Of a DNA stretch of 64,000 nucleotides, positions 24,812 through 38,889 are shown piece after piece. A model generated the notes under the pieces. That model was not told where the DNA came from. It did no database searches and saw only the letters and a list, made by a program, of their open reading frames with translations. The translations under genes and the position numbers were made by a program. Numbering within the stretch: position 1 is the stretch's first letter; each line of letters opens with the position of its first letter. The DNA is from Calliopsis andreniformis (lineage: Eukaryota; Arthropoda; Insecta; Hymenoptera; Andrenidae), in assembly GCF_051401765.1 (NCBI RefSeq), contig NW_027480545.1, positions 248,001 through 312,000 of the forward strand, given 5' to 3'.

Positions 24812-25565
24812 TCAATCTTCAAGCCTCAATCCTCAATCCTCTATTCTCAATCCTCAATCATCAATCCTCAGACCTCAAGCATCAATACTCAACCCTCAGT
24901 CCTCGTCCTCAATACTCAACCCTCAATCCTCAATACTCAATCTTCAATCATCAATATTCAATCTTCAATCCTCAATCCTCAATCCTCAGTCCTCAAACCT
25001 CAAACCTGAATCCGCAATCCTGAATCCTCAATCTTCAGCCCTCAGTCCTCAACAATCAGTTGTCAATCCTCAATCCTCAATCCTCAATCCTCAATCCTCA
25101 ATCCCCAATCCTCAATCCTCAACCTTCAATCCTCAATACTCAATCTTCAATCCTCAATCCTCAATCCTCAATCCTCAATCCTCATTCTTCAATCCTCAAC
25201 ACCAAATCCTCAATCTTCAATCCTCCATCCTCAATCCTCTATTCTCGATCCTCAATCATCAATCCTCAGACCTCAAACATCAATACTCAACCCTCAGTCC
25301 TCGTCCTCAATCCACAACACTCAATCCTCAATCCTCAATCTTCAACCATCAATATTCAATCTTCAATCCTAAATCCTCAATCCTCAGTCCTCAATCCTCA
25401 ATCCTGAATCCACAGTCATCAATACTCAATCTTCAGTACTCAATCCTCAATCCTCAATCCTCAATCCTCAATCCTCAAACCTCAATCCTCAATCTTCAAT
25501 CCTCAATACTGAATCTTCAATCCTCAATCCTCAATCCTCAATCCACAATCCTCAAACCTCAATCC
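24812..25565 (+). repeat. Block R-dup3, copy 2
   Basis: Counterpart of 21,725-22,478. Over the part read in all frames as NPQSS-type repeats (25,060-25,407) it translates identically to 21,973-22,320. It carries the same truncated A element near 25,055. Confidence 0.83.
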
Positions 25566-28500
25566 TCAGTCCTCAAACCTCAATTCTGAATCCTCAATCC
25601 TGAATCCTCAATCTTCAGCCCTCAGTCCTCAACAATCAGTTGTCAATCCTCAATCCTCAATAGAATATCCTCAATTCACAGGTTTCAATACTCAATACTG
25701 AATCTGCAATCTTCAAATCTCTATCCACAAACAACAATCCTCATCACTCAACCCTCAACACTCAGTCCCCAATCCTCAATCTTCAATTCTCAATCCTCAA
25801 TCCTCAATCGTCAATCCTCAATCCTCAATCTTCAATCCTCAATACTCAATCTTCAATCCTCAATCCTCAATCCTCGGTCCTCAATCTTCAATCCTCAATC
25901 GTCAATCTCCAATCCTGAATACTCAATCTTCAATCCTCAATCTTCAATCGCCCATCCTCCATCCTCATTCTTCAATCCCCAATACCCTATCCTCAATCTT
26001 CAATCCTCAATACTCAATCCTCAATTCTCAATCCTCAATCCTCAGTCCTGAGTCCTCACACCTCAATCTTCAACCCTCAGACCTCAACCTCAATCCTCAA
26101 TCCTCAATCCTCAATCCTCAACCCTCAATACTCAATCTTCAATCTTCAATCCTCAGTCCTCAAACCACAATTCTGTATCCTCAATCCTGAATCCTCAATC
26201 TTCAGCCCTCAGTCCTCAACAATCAGTTGTCAATCCTCAATCCCCAATAGAATATCCTCAATTCACAGGTTTCAATACTCAATACCCAATCTGCATTCTT
26301 CAAATCTCTATCCACAAACATCAATTCTCATCACTCAACCCTCAACACTCAGTCCACAATGTTCAATCCTGAATCCTCAATTCTCAATCTTCAATCCTCA
26401 ATACTCAATCATTAATCCTCAATCCTCAATCCTCAATCTTCAATCCTCAATCCCCAATACTCAATCCTCAATCCTCAATCCTCAATCCTCAATCCTCAAT
26501 CATCAATCCTCAATCTTCAATACTCAATACTCAATCCTCAATCCTCAATCCTCAATCCTCAATCATCAATCCTCAATCCTCAATCCTCAATGCTCAACCT
26601 TTAATCCTCAATCCTCAATCCTCAATCTTCAATCCTCAATCCTCAATCCTCAATCCTCAATCCTCTATCCTCAATCCTCAGACCTCAAACATCAATACTC
26701 AACCCTCAGTCCTCGTCCTGAATCCACAACCCTCAATCCTCAATCCTCAACCTTCAATGTTCAATATTCAATCTTCAATCCTCAACCCTCAATCCTCAAT
26801 CCTCAATTCTCAACCCTCAATGTTCAATCCTCAATACCCAATCTTCAATCTTCAATCCTCGATCCTCAATCCTCAATCCCCAATCCTCAATTCTCAATCC
26901 ACAGTCCTCAAACCACAGTCCTGAATCCTCAATCCTGAATCCTCAATCTTCAGCCCTCAGTCCTCAACAATCAGCTGTCAATCCTCAATCCTCACTAGAA
27001 TATCCTCAGTTCAGAGTTTTCCATACGCAATACTCAATCTGCAATCTTCATATCTCTATCCACAAACATCAATTCTCATCACTCAGCCATCAACTCTCAG
27101 TCCCCAATCCTCAATCTTCAATCGTAAATCCTCAATCCTCAATTATCAATCCTCAATCCTCAATCCTCAATTTTCAACCCTCAATACACAATCTTCAATC
27201 CTCAAACCTCAATCCTCAATCCTCAATCTTCAATCTTCAATCCTCAATCCTCAATCCTAAAATGCTCATTCTTCAATCCTCAATACCCAATCCTCAATCT
27301 TCAATCCTCAATCCTCAATCCTCAATCCTCAACTCTCAATCCTCAATCCTCAATCCTCAGTCCTCAAACCTCAATCCTCAATCCTCAATCTTCAATCCTC
27401 AATACTCAATCTTCAATCCTCAATACTCGATCCTCAATCCTCAGTGCTCATTCTTCAATCCTCGATACCCAATCCTCAATCTTCAATCCTCAATCCTCAA
27501 TCCTCAATTCTCAATCCTCTATCCTCAATCCTCAGACCTCAAACATCAATACTCAACCCTCAGTCCTCGTCCTGAATCCACAACCCTCAATCCTCAATCC
27601 TCAACCTTCAATGATCAATATTCAATCTTCAATCCTCAATCCTCAATCCTCAATCCTCAATTCTCAATACTCAATGTTCAATCCTCAATACCCAATCTTC
27701 AATCTTCAATCCTCGATCCTCAATCCTCAATCCCCAATCCTCAATCCTCAATCCACAGTCCTCAAACCACAGTCCTGAATCCTCAATCCTGAATCCTCAA
27801 TCTTCAGACCTCAGTCCTCAACAATCAGCTGTCAATCCTCAATCCTCACTTGAATATCCTCAGTTCAGAGTTTTCCTTACGCAATACTCAATCTTCAATC
27901 TTCATATCTCTATCCACAAACATCAATTCTCATCACTCAGCCATCAACTCTCAGTCCCCAATCCTCAATCTTCAATCGTAAATCCTCAATCCTCAATTAT
28001 CAATCCTCAATCCTCAATCCTCAATCTTCAACCCTCAATACACAATCTTCAATCCTCAAACCTCAATCCTCAATTCTCAATCTTCAATCCTCAATCCTCA
28101 ATCCTCAATCCTCAGACCTCTAACATCAATATTCAACCCACAGTCCTGGTCCCCAATCCACAACCCTCAATCCTCAATCCTCATTCCTCATTCCTCAATC
28201 CTCAATCCTGAATCCTCAATCTTCAATCCTCAATACTCAGTACTCAGTCCTCAATCCTCAATCTTCAATCATCAATACTCAATCTTCAATCCTCAATCCT
28301 CATTCCTCAATCCTCAATCCTCAATCTTCAATCCTCAATACTCAATCTTCAACCCTCAATCCTCAATCATCAATCCTCAATACTCATTCTTCAATCCTCA
28401 ACACCAAATCCTCAATCTTCAATCCTCAATCCTCAATCCTCTATTCTCAATCCAAAATCCTCAATCCTCAGACCTCAAACATCAATACTCAACCCTCAGT

Positions 28501-31500
28501 CCTCGTCCTCAATACACAACCCTCAATACTCAATACTCAATCTTCAATCATCAATATTCAATCTTCAATCCTCAATCCTCAATCCTCAGTCCTCAAACCT
28601 CAAATCTGAATCCTCAATCCTGAATCCTCAATCTTCAGCCCTCAGTCCTCAACATTCAGTTGTCAATCCTCAATCCTCAATCCTCAATCCTCAACCCTCA
28701 ATCCCCAATCCTCAATCCTCAATATTCAACCCTCAATACTCAATCTTCAATCCTCAATCCTCAATCGTCAATCCTCAATCCTCATTCTTCAATCCTCAAC
28801 ACCAAATCCTCAATCTTCAATCCTCCATCCTCAATCCTCAATCCTCAATCCTCAATGCTCAACCCTCAATCCTCAATCTTCAATCCTCAATACTCAATCT
28901 TCAATCCTCAATACTCGATCCTCAATCCTCAGTGCTCATTCTTCAATCCTCAATACCCAATCCTCAATCTTCAATCCTCAATCCTCAATCCTCAATCCTC
29001 AATTCTCAATCCTCTATCCTCAATCCTCAGACCTCAAACATCAATACTCAACCCTCAGTCCTCGTCCTGAATCCACAACCCTCAATCCTCAATCCTCAAC
29101 CTTCAATGATCAATATTCAATCTTCAATCCTCAATCCTCAATCCTCAATCCTCAATTCTCAATCCTCAATGTTCAATCCTCAATAGCCAATCTTCAATCT
29201 TCAATCCTCGATCCTCAATCCTCAATCCCCAATCCTCAATCCTCAATCCTCAAACCTCAATCCTCAATCTTCAATCCTCAATACTCAATCTTCAATCCTC
29301 AATACTCGATCCTCAATCCTCAGTGCTCATTCTTCAATCCTCAATACCCAATCCTCAATCTTCAATACTCAATCCTCAATCCTCAATTCTCAATCCTCTA
29401 TCCTCAATCCTCAGACCTCAAACATCAATACTCAACCCTCAGTCCTCGTCCTGAATCCACAACCCACAATCCTCAATCCTCAATCTTCAATGATCAATAT
29501 TCAATCTTCAATCCTCAATCCTCAATCCTCAATCCTCAATTCTCAATCCTCAATGTTCAATCCTCAATAGCCAATCTTCAATCTTCAATCCTGGATCCTC
29601 AATCCTCAATCCCCAATCCTCAATCCTCAATCCACAGTCCTCAAACCACAGTCCTGAATCCTCAATCCTGAATCCTCAATCTTCAGACCTCAGTCCTCAA
29701 CAATCAGCTGTCAATCCTCAATCCTCACTAGAATATCCTCAGTTCAGAGTTTTCCATACGCAATACTCAATCTGCAATCTTCATATCTCTATCCACAAAC
29801 ATCAATTCTCATCACTCAGCCATCAACTCTCAGTCCCCAATCCTCAATCTTCAATCGTCAATCCTCAATCCTCAATTATCAATCCTCAATCCTCAATCCT
29901 CAATCTTCAATCCTCAATCCTCAACCCTCAATTCTCAATCTTCAATCCTCAATACTCAATCTTCAATACTCAATCCTCAATTCTCAATCCTCAATACTCA
30001 ATCCTCAATCGTCAATACTCAATCTTCAATCCTCAGTCCTCAATCCTCAATCCTCAATCCTCAATCCTCGGTCCTCAATCCTCAATCTTCAATCCTCAAT
30101 ACTCAATCTTCAATCCTCAATCCTCAATCCTCAATCCTCAATCCTCATTCTTCAATCCTCAATACCCAATCCTCAATCTTCAATCCTCAATCCTCAAACC
30201 TCAATTCTCAATTCTCAATCCTCAATCCTCAATCCTGAATCCTCAATCTTCAGACCTCAGTCCTCAACAGTCAGCTGTCAATCCTCAATCCTCGCTAGAA
30301 TATCCTCAGTTCAGAGTTTTCCATACGCAATACTCAATCTGCAATCTTCATATCTCTATCCACAAACATCAATTCTCATCACTCAGCCATCAACCCTCAG
30401 TCCCCAATTCTCAATCTTCAATCGTCAATCCTCAATCATCAATTATCAATCCCCAATCCTCAATCCTCAATCTTCAACTCTCAATACTCAATCTTCAATC
30501 CTCAAACCTCAATCCTCAATCCTCAATCTTCAATCCTCAATCCTCAATCCTCAATCCTCAATGCTCATTCTTCAATCCTCAATAGCCAATCCTCAATCTT
30601 CAATCCTGAATCCTCAATCCTCAGCTCTCAATCCTCAATCCTCAATTCTCAGTCCTCAAACCTCAATCCTCAACCCTCAGCCCTCATCTTCAATCCTCAA
30701 TTCTCAATCCTCAATTCTCAATCTTCAATCCTCAATACTCAATCTTCAATCCTCAATCCTCAATTCTCAATCCTCAATACTCAATCCTCAATCGTCAATC
30801 CTCAATCCCCAATCCCCAATCTTCAATACTCAATCCTCAATCCTCAATCCTCAATCCTCAATCCTCAATCCTCATTCTTCAATCCTCAATACCCAATCCT
30901 CAATCTTCAATCCTCAATCCTCAATCCTCAATTCTCAGTCCTCAGTCCTCAATCCTCAGACCTCAGACATCAATGCTCAGCCCTCAGTCCTCGTCCTCAA
31001 TCCACAACCCTCAATCCTCAATCATCAATCTTCAATCATCAATATTCAATCTTCAGTCCTCAATCCTCAATCCTAAATCCTCAATGTTCAATCCGCAATA
31101 CCCAATCCTCAATCTTCAATCCTCAATCCTCAAACCTCAATCCTCAATCCTCAATCCTCAATCATCAATCCTCAATCCTCACTCCTCAAACATCAATCCT
31201 GGATCCTCAATCCTGAATCCTCAATCTTCAGACCTCAGTCCTCAACAATCAGTTGTCAATTCTCAATCCTCAATAGAATATCATCAATTCACAGTTTTCA
31301 ATACTCAATACTCAATCTGCAATCTTTAAATCTCTATCCACAAACACCAATTCTCATCACTCAACACTCAGCACTCAGTCCCCAGTCCTCAATCTTCAAT
31401 CCTCAAACCTCAATCCTCAATCCTCAATCCTCAATCCTCAATCCTCAAACTTCAATCCTCAATACTCAATCATCAATCTTCAATCCTCAGTCCTCAATCC

Positions 31501-32039
31501 TCAAACCTCAATCCTCAACCCTCAGCCCTTATCCTCAATCCTCGATCCTCAATCCTCAATCCTCAATCTTCAATCCTCAATCCTCAGTCCTCAAAACTCA
31601 ATTCTGAATCCTCAATCCTGAATCCTCAATCTTCAGCCCTCAGTCCTCAACAATCAGTTGTCAATCCTCAATCCTCAATAGAATGTCCTCAATTCACAGT
31701 TCTCAATACTCAATGCTCAACCTGCAATCTTCAGACTTCTATCCACAAACACCAATTCTCATCACTCAAACCTCAACACTCAGTCCTCAATGTTCAATCC
31801 TCAGTCCTCAATCCACAATCCTCTATCATCAACCTTCAATCCTCAATACTCGATCTTCAATCCTCAATCCTCAATCCTCAATCCTCAATCCTCATTCTTC
31901 AATCCTCAATACCCAATCCTCAATCTTCAATCCTCAATCCCCAGTCCTCAATCTTCAATCCTCAATGCTCCATCCTCAATCCTCTATCCTCAATCCTAAA
32001 TCCTCAATCATCAATCCCCAATCTTCAATACTCAATCCT

Positions 32040-32960
32040 CAATCCTCAATTCTCAATACTCAATAGAACATCCTGAATTCTCAGGATTCAATACTCACAC
32101 CTCAAACCTCAAACCTCAGCCATCATCCTCAATCCTCAATCCTCAATCGTCAAACCTCAACCTTCAACCCTCAACACTCAACCTTCAACCCTCAATCCTC
32201 AATCCTCAATCGTCAATCCGCAATCCTCAATCCTCAAACCTCAGTCTTCAATCCTCAATAATCAATCTTCAATCCTCAACCCTCAATCCTCAATCCTCAA
32301 CCCTCAATCCTCAATCCTCAATCCTCAATACTCAATCTTCAATCCTCAATCCTCAATCCTAAATCCTCAATCATCAATCCTCAATCTTCAGTACTCAATC
32401 CTCAATCATCAATCCTGAATCCTCAATACTAAAGCATCAATCCTCAATTCTCAATACTCAATAGAACATCCTGAATTCTCAGGATTCAATACTCAAACCT
32501 CAAACCTCAAACCTCAGCCATCATCCTCAATCCTCAATCCTGAATCGTCAATCCTCAACCTTCAATCCTCAACACTCAACCTTCAACCCTCAAACCTCAA
32601 TCCTCAATCGTCAATCCTCAATCCTCAATTCTCAATCCTCAATCCTCAATCCTCAGACCTCGGACATCAATACTCAACCCTCAGTCCTCATCCTCAATCC
32701 TCAACCCTTATTCCTCAGTCCTCAAACTTCAATCCTCAATACTCAATTTTCAATCCTCAATCCTCAATCCCCAATCCTCAATCCTAAATCCTCAATCATC
32801 AATCCTCAATCTTCAATACTGAATCCTCAATCCTCAATCCTGAATCCTCAATACTAAACCATCAATCCTCAATTCTCAACACTCAATAGAACATCCTGAA
32901 TTCTCAGGATTCAATACTCAAACCTCAAACCTCAAGCCTCAGCCATCATCCTCAATCCTC
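32040..32960 (+). repeat. B element cluster 1 (three copies)
   Basis: Three copies of a second landmark, with TAGAACATCC starting at 32,064, 32,462 and 32,887. Each is followed by TGAATTCTCAGGATTCAATAC, written here as TGAATTC then TCAGGAT then TCAATAC, and by a run of TCAAACC units and TCAGCCATCATCC. CCTGA and TCAGG form a short inverted repeat around an EcoRI site. Upstream, copies two and three have CCTGAATCCTCAATACTAAA. The TAGAA-CATCC start aligns with the A element's TAGAA-TATCC, so A and B are sister variants that diverge just downstream. Confidence 0.88.
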
Positions 32961-33288
32961 AATCCTCAATCGTCAATCCTCAACCTTCAATCCTCAACAC
33001 TCAACATTCAACACTCAATCCCCGATCCTCAATCGTCAGTCCGCAATCCTCAATCTTCAATCATCAATACTCAATCTTCAATCCTCAATCCTCAATCCTC
33101 AATCCTCATTCCTCAAACCTCAACCCTCAACCCTCAGTACTTATCCTCAATTCTCAATTCTCAATCCTCAGGCCTCAATCCTCAATCCTCAATCCTCATT
33201 CTTCAATCCTCAATACCCAATCCTCAATCTTCAAACCTCAATCCTCAATCCTCAATCCTCAATTCTCAATCCTCAATCCTCGTCCTCA

Positions 33289-34109
33289 ATCCTCAATCCT
33301 CAATCCTCAATCCTCATTCCTCAATCCTCAATCCTCAATCCTCAATCCTTAATCCTCAATCTTCAATCCTCAATCAACAGTCCTCAATCTTCAATCCTCA
33401 ATGCTCAATACTCAATCCTCAATCCTCAGTCCTCAATCCTCAACAATCAATCCTCAATCCTCAATCCTCAATCCTCAATCCTCAATCCTCAGTCCTCAAA
33501 CCTCAATTCTGAATCCTCAACACTGAATCCTCAATCTTCAGCCCTCAGTCCTCAACAATCAGTTGTCAATCCTCAATCCTCAATAGAATATCCTCAATTC
33601 ACAGGTTTCAATACTCAATACTCAATCTGCAATCTTCAAATCTCTATCCACAAACATCAATCCTCATCACTCAACCCTCAACACTCAGTCCCCAATCCTC
33701 AATCTTCAATTCTCAATCCGCAATCCTCAATCCTCAATCCTCAATCCTCAATCCTCAATCTTCAATCCTCAATACTCAGTCATCAATCCTCAATTCTCAG
33801 TCCTCAATCCTCAAACCTCAATCCTCAAGCCTCAGCCCTCATTCTGAATCCTCGATCCTCAATACTCAATCCTCAATCTTCAATCCTCAATACTCAATCT
33901 TCAATCCTCAATCCTCAATCCTCAATCCACAATCCTCAATCCTCAATCCTCAGTCATCAATACTCAATCTTCAGTACTCAATCCTCAATCCTCAATCCTC
34001 AATCCTCAATCCTCAACCCCCAATCCTCATTCCTCAAACCTCAACCCTCAGCCCTCAGTCCTCACCCTCAGTTCTCAATTCTCAATCCTCAGGCCTCAAT
34101 CCTCAATAC
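33289..34109 (+). repeat. Block R-dup1, copy 2
   Basis: Counterpart of 19,740-20,560. It lies inside the part of the 13.9 kb block (33,211-35,281) that is missing from the abridged second version, so it has no partner near 47 kb. Confidence 0.84.
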
Positions 34110-37100
34110 TCAATCTTCAATACTCAATACTCGATCCTCAATCCTCAGTGCTCATTCTTCAATCCTCAATACCCAATCCTCAATCTTCAATCCTCAATCC
34201 TCAATCCTCAATTCTCAATCCTCTATCCTCAATCCTCAGACCTCAAACATCAATACTCAACCCTCAGTCCTCGTCCTGAATCCACAACCCTCAATCCTCA
34301 ATCCTCAACCTTCAATGATCAATATTCAATCTTCAATCCTCAATCCTCAATCCTCAATCCTCAATTCTCAATCCTCAATGTTCAATCCTCAATAGCCAAT
34401 CTTCAATCTTCAATCCTCGATCCTCAATCCTCAATCCCCAATCCTCAATCCTCAATCCTCAACCCTCAATCCTCAATCTTCAATCCTCAATACTCAATCT
34501 TCAATCCTCAATACTCGATCCTCAATCCTCAGTGCTCATTCTTCAATCCACAATACCCAATCCTCAATCTTCAATCCTCAATCCTCAATCCTCAATTCTC
34601 AATCCTCTATCCTCAGTCCTCAGACCTCAAACATCAATACTCAACCCTCAGTCCTCGTCCTGAATCCACAACCCACAATCCTCAATCCTCAATCCTCAAT
34701 TATCAATCCTCAATCCTCAATCCTCAATCTTCAATCCTCAATCCTCAATCCTCAATTCTCAACCTTCAATCCTCAATACTCAATCTTCAATCCTCAATCC
34801 TCAATTCTCAATCCTCAATACTCAATCCTCAATCGTCAATCCTCAATCCCCAATCCTCAATCTTCAATACTCAATCCTCAATCCTCAATCCACAATCCTC
34901 AATCTTCAATCCTCAATACTCAATCTTCAATCCTCAATCCTCAATCTTCAATCCTCAATCCTCAATCCTCAATCCTCATTCCTCATTCTTCAATCCTCAA
35001 CACCAAATCCTCAATCTTCAATCCTCCATCCTCAATCCTCTATTCTCGATCCTCAATCATCAATCCTCAGACCTCAAACATCAATACTCAACCCTCAGTC
35101 CTCGTCCTCAATCCACAACACTCAATCCTCAATCCTCAATCTTCAACCATCAATATTCAATCTTCAATCCTAAATCCTCAATCCTCAGTCCTCAATCCTC
35201 AATCCTGAATCCACAGTCATCAATACTCAATCTTCAGTACTCAATCCTCAATCCTCAATCCTCAATCCTCAATCCTCAAACCTCAATCCTCAATCTTCAA
35301 TCCTCAATACTGAATCTTCAATCCTCAATCCTCAATCCTCAATCCTCAATCCTCAAACCTCAATCCTCAGTCCTCAAACCTCAATTCTGAATCCTCAATC
35401 CTGAATCCTCAATCTTCAGCCCTCAGTCCTCAACAATCAGTTGTCAATCCTCAATCCTCAATAGAATATCCTCAATTCACAGGTTTCAATACTCAATACT
35501 GAATCTGCAATCTTCAAATCTCTATCCACAAACAGCAATCCTCATCACTCAACCCTCAACACTCAGTCCCCAATCCTCAATCTTCAATTCTCAATCCTCA
35601 ATCCTCAATCGTCAATCCTCAATCCTCAATCTTCAATCCTCAATACTCAATCTTCAATCCTCAATCCTCAATCCTCGGTCCTCAATCCTGAATCCTCAAT
35701 CGTCAATCTCCAATCCTGAATACTCAATCTTCAATCCTCAATGTTCAATCGCCCATCCTCCATCCTCATTCTTCAATCCTCAATACCCTATCCTCAATCT
35801 TCAATCCTCAATACTCAATCCTCAATTCTCAATCCTCAATCCTCAGTCCTGAGTCCTCACACCTCAATCTTCAACCCTCAGCCCTCAAGCTCAATCCTCA
35901 ATCCTCAATCCTCAATCCTCAACCCTCAATACTCAATCTTCAATCTTCAATCCTCAGTCCTCAAACCACAATTCTGTATCCTCAATCCTGAATCCTCAAT
36001 CTTCAGCCCTCAGTCCTCAACAATCAGTTGTCAATCCTCAATCCCCAATAGAATATCCTCAATTCACAGGTTTCAATACTCAATACCCAATCTGCAATCT
36101 TCAAATCTCTATCCACAAACATCAATTCTCATCACTCAACCCTCAACACTCAGTCCACAATGCTCAATCCTGAATCCTCAATTCTCAATCTTCAATCCTC
36201 AATACTCAATCATTAATCCTCAATCCTCAATCCTCAATCTTCAATCCTCAATCCCCAATACTCAATCCTCAATCCTCAATCCTCAATCCTCAATCATCAA
36301 TCCTCAATCTTCAATACTCAATCCTCAATCCTCAATCCTCAATCCTCAATCCTCAATCATCAATCCTCAATCCTCAATCCTCAATGCTCAACCTTTAATC
36401 CTCAATCCTCAATCCTCAATCTTCAATCCTCAATCCTCAATCCTCAATCCTCAATCCTCAATCCTCAATCCTCAATCCTCAATCTTCAATCCTCAGTACT
36501 CAATCTTCAATCCTCAATTCTCGATCCTCAATCCTCAGTGCTCATTCTTCAATCCTCAACACCCAATCCTCAATCTTCAATCCTCAATCCTCAATCCTCA
36601 ATTCTCAATCCTCTATCCTCAATCCTCAGACCTCAAACATCAATACTCATCCCTCAGTCCTCGTCCTGAATCCACAACCCTCAATCCTCAATCCTCAACC
36701 TTCAATGATCAATATTCAATCTTCAATCCTCAATCCTCAATCCTCAATCCTCAATTCTCAATCCTCAATGTTCAATCCTCAATACCCAATCTTCAATCTT
36801 CAATCCTCGATCCTCAATCCTCAATCCCCAATCCTCAATTCTCAATCCACAGTCCTCAAACCACAGTCCTGAATCCTCAATCCTGAATCCTCAATCTTCA
36901 GCCCTCAGTCCTCAACAATCAGCTGTCAATCCTCAATCCTCACTTGAATATCCTCAGTTCAGAGTTTTCCTTACGCAATACTCAATCTGCAATCTTCATA
37001 TCTCTATCCACAAACATCAATTCTCATCACTCAGCCATCAACTCTCAGTCCCCAATCCTCAATCTTCAATCGTAAATCCTCAATCCTCAATTATCAATCC

Positions 37101-38889
37101 TCAATCCTCAATCCTCAATCTTCAACCCTCAATACACAATCTTCAATCCTCAAACCTCAATCCTCAATCCTCAATCCTCAATCTTCAATCCTCAATCCTC
37201 AATCCTCAAACCTAAAATGCTCATTCTTCAATCCTCAATACCCAATCCTCAATTTTCAATCCTCAATCCTCAATCCTCAACTCTCAATCCTCAATCCTCA
37301 ATCCTCAGTCCTCAAACCTCAATATTCAACCCTCAGCCCTCATCTTCAATCCTCAATCCTCAATCCTCAATTTTCAACCTTCAATCCTCAATACTCAATC
37401 TTCAATCCTCAATCCTCAATTCTCAATCCTCAATACTCAATACTCAATCGTCAATCCTCAATCCCCAATCCTCAATCTTCAATACTCAATCCTCAATCCT
37501 CAATCCACGATCCTCAATCTTCAATCCTCAATACTCAATCTTCAATCCTCAATCCTCAATCCTCAATCCTCAATCCTCAATCCTCGGTCCTCAATCCCCA
37601 ATCCCCAATCTTCAATACTCAATCCTCAATCCTCAATCCTCAATCCTCAATCCTCAATCCTCATTCTTCAATCCTCAATACCCAATCCTCAATCTTCAAT
37701 CCTCAATCCTCAATCCTCAATTCTCAGTCCTCAATCCTCAATCCTCAGACCTCAGACATCAATGCTCAGCCCTCAGTCCTCGTCCTCAATCCACAACCCT
37801 CAATCCTCAATCATCAATCTTCAATCATCAATATTCAATCTTCAGTCCTCAATCCTCAATCCTAAATCCTCAATGTTCAATCCGCAATACCCTATCCTCA
37901 ATCTTCAATCCTCAATCCTCAAACCTCAATCCTCAATCCTCAATCCACAATCATCAATCCTCAATCCTCACTCCTCAAACATCAATCCTGGATCCTCAAT
38001 CCTGAATCCTCAATCTTCAGACCTCAGTCCTCAACAATCAGTTGTCAATTCTCAATCCTTAATAGAATATCATCAATTCACAGTTTTCAATACTCAATAC
38101 TCAATCTGCAATCTTTAAATCTCTATCCACAAACACCAATTCTCATCACTCAACACTCAGCACTCAGTCCCCAGTCCTCAATCTTCAATCCTCAATCCTC
38201 AATCCTCAATCCTCAATCCTCAATCCTCAATCCTCAAACTTCAATCCTCAATACTCAATCATCAATCTTCAATCCTCAGTCCTCAATCCTCAAACCTCAA
38301 TCCTCAACCCTCAGCCCTTATCCTCAATCCTCGATCCTCAATCCTCAATCCTCAATCTTCAATCCTCAATCCTCGGTCCTCAAAACTCAATTCTGAATCC
38401 TCAATCCTGAATCCTCAATCTTCAGCCCTCAGTCCTCAACAATCAGTTGTCAATCCTCAATCCTCAATAGAATGTCCTCAATTCACAGTTCTCAATACTC
38501 AATGCTCAACCTGCAATCTTGAGACTTCTATCCACAAACACCAATTCTCATCACTCAAACCTCAACACTCAGTCCTCAATGTTCAATCCTCAGTCCTCAA
38601 TCCACAATCCTCTATCATCAACCTTCAATCCTCAATACTCAATCTTCAATCCTCAATCCTCAATCCTCAATCCTCAATCCTCATTCTTCAATCCTCAATA
38701 CCCAATCCTCAATCTTCAATCCTCAATCCCCAGTCCTCAATCTTCAATCCTCAATGCTCCATCCTCAATCCTCTATCCTCAGTCCTCAGTCCTCAATACT
38801 CAATTTTCAATCCTCAATCCTCAATCCTCAATCCTCAATCCTAAATCCTCAATCATCAATCCCCAATCTTCAATACTCAATCCTCAATC

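Noticed and set aside
32064..32110. Protein-binding operator at the CCTGA...TCAGG inverted repeat of the B element
   Set aside because: The stem is only five bases, there is no adjacent gene or promoter, and it recurs as part of duplicated blocks. Nothing supports a regulatory role.
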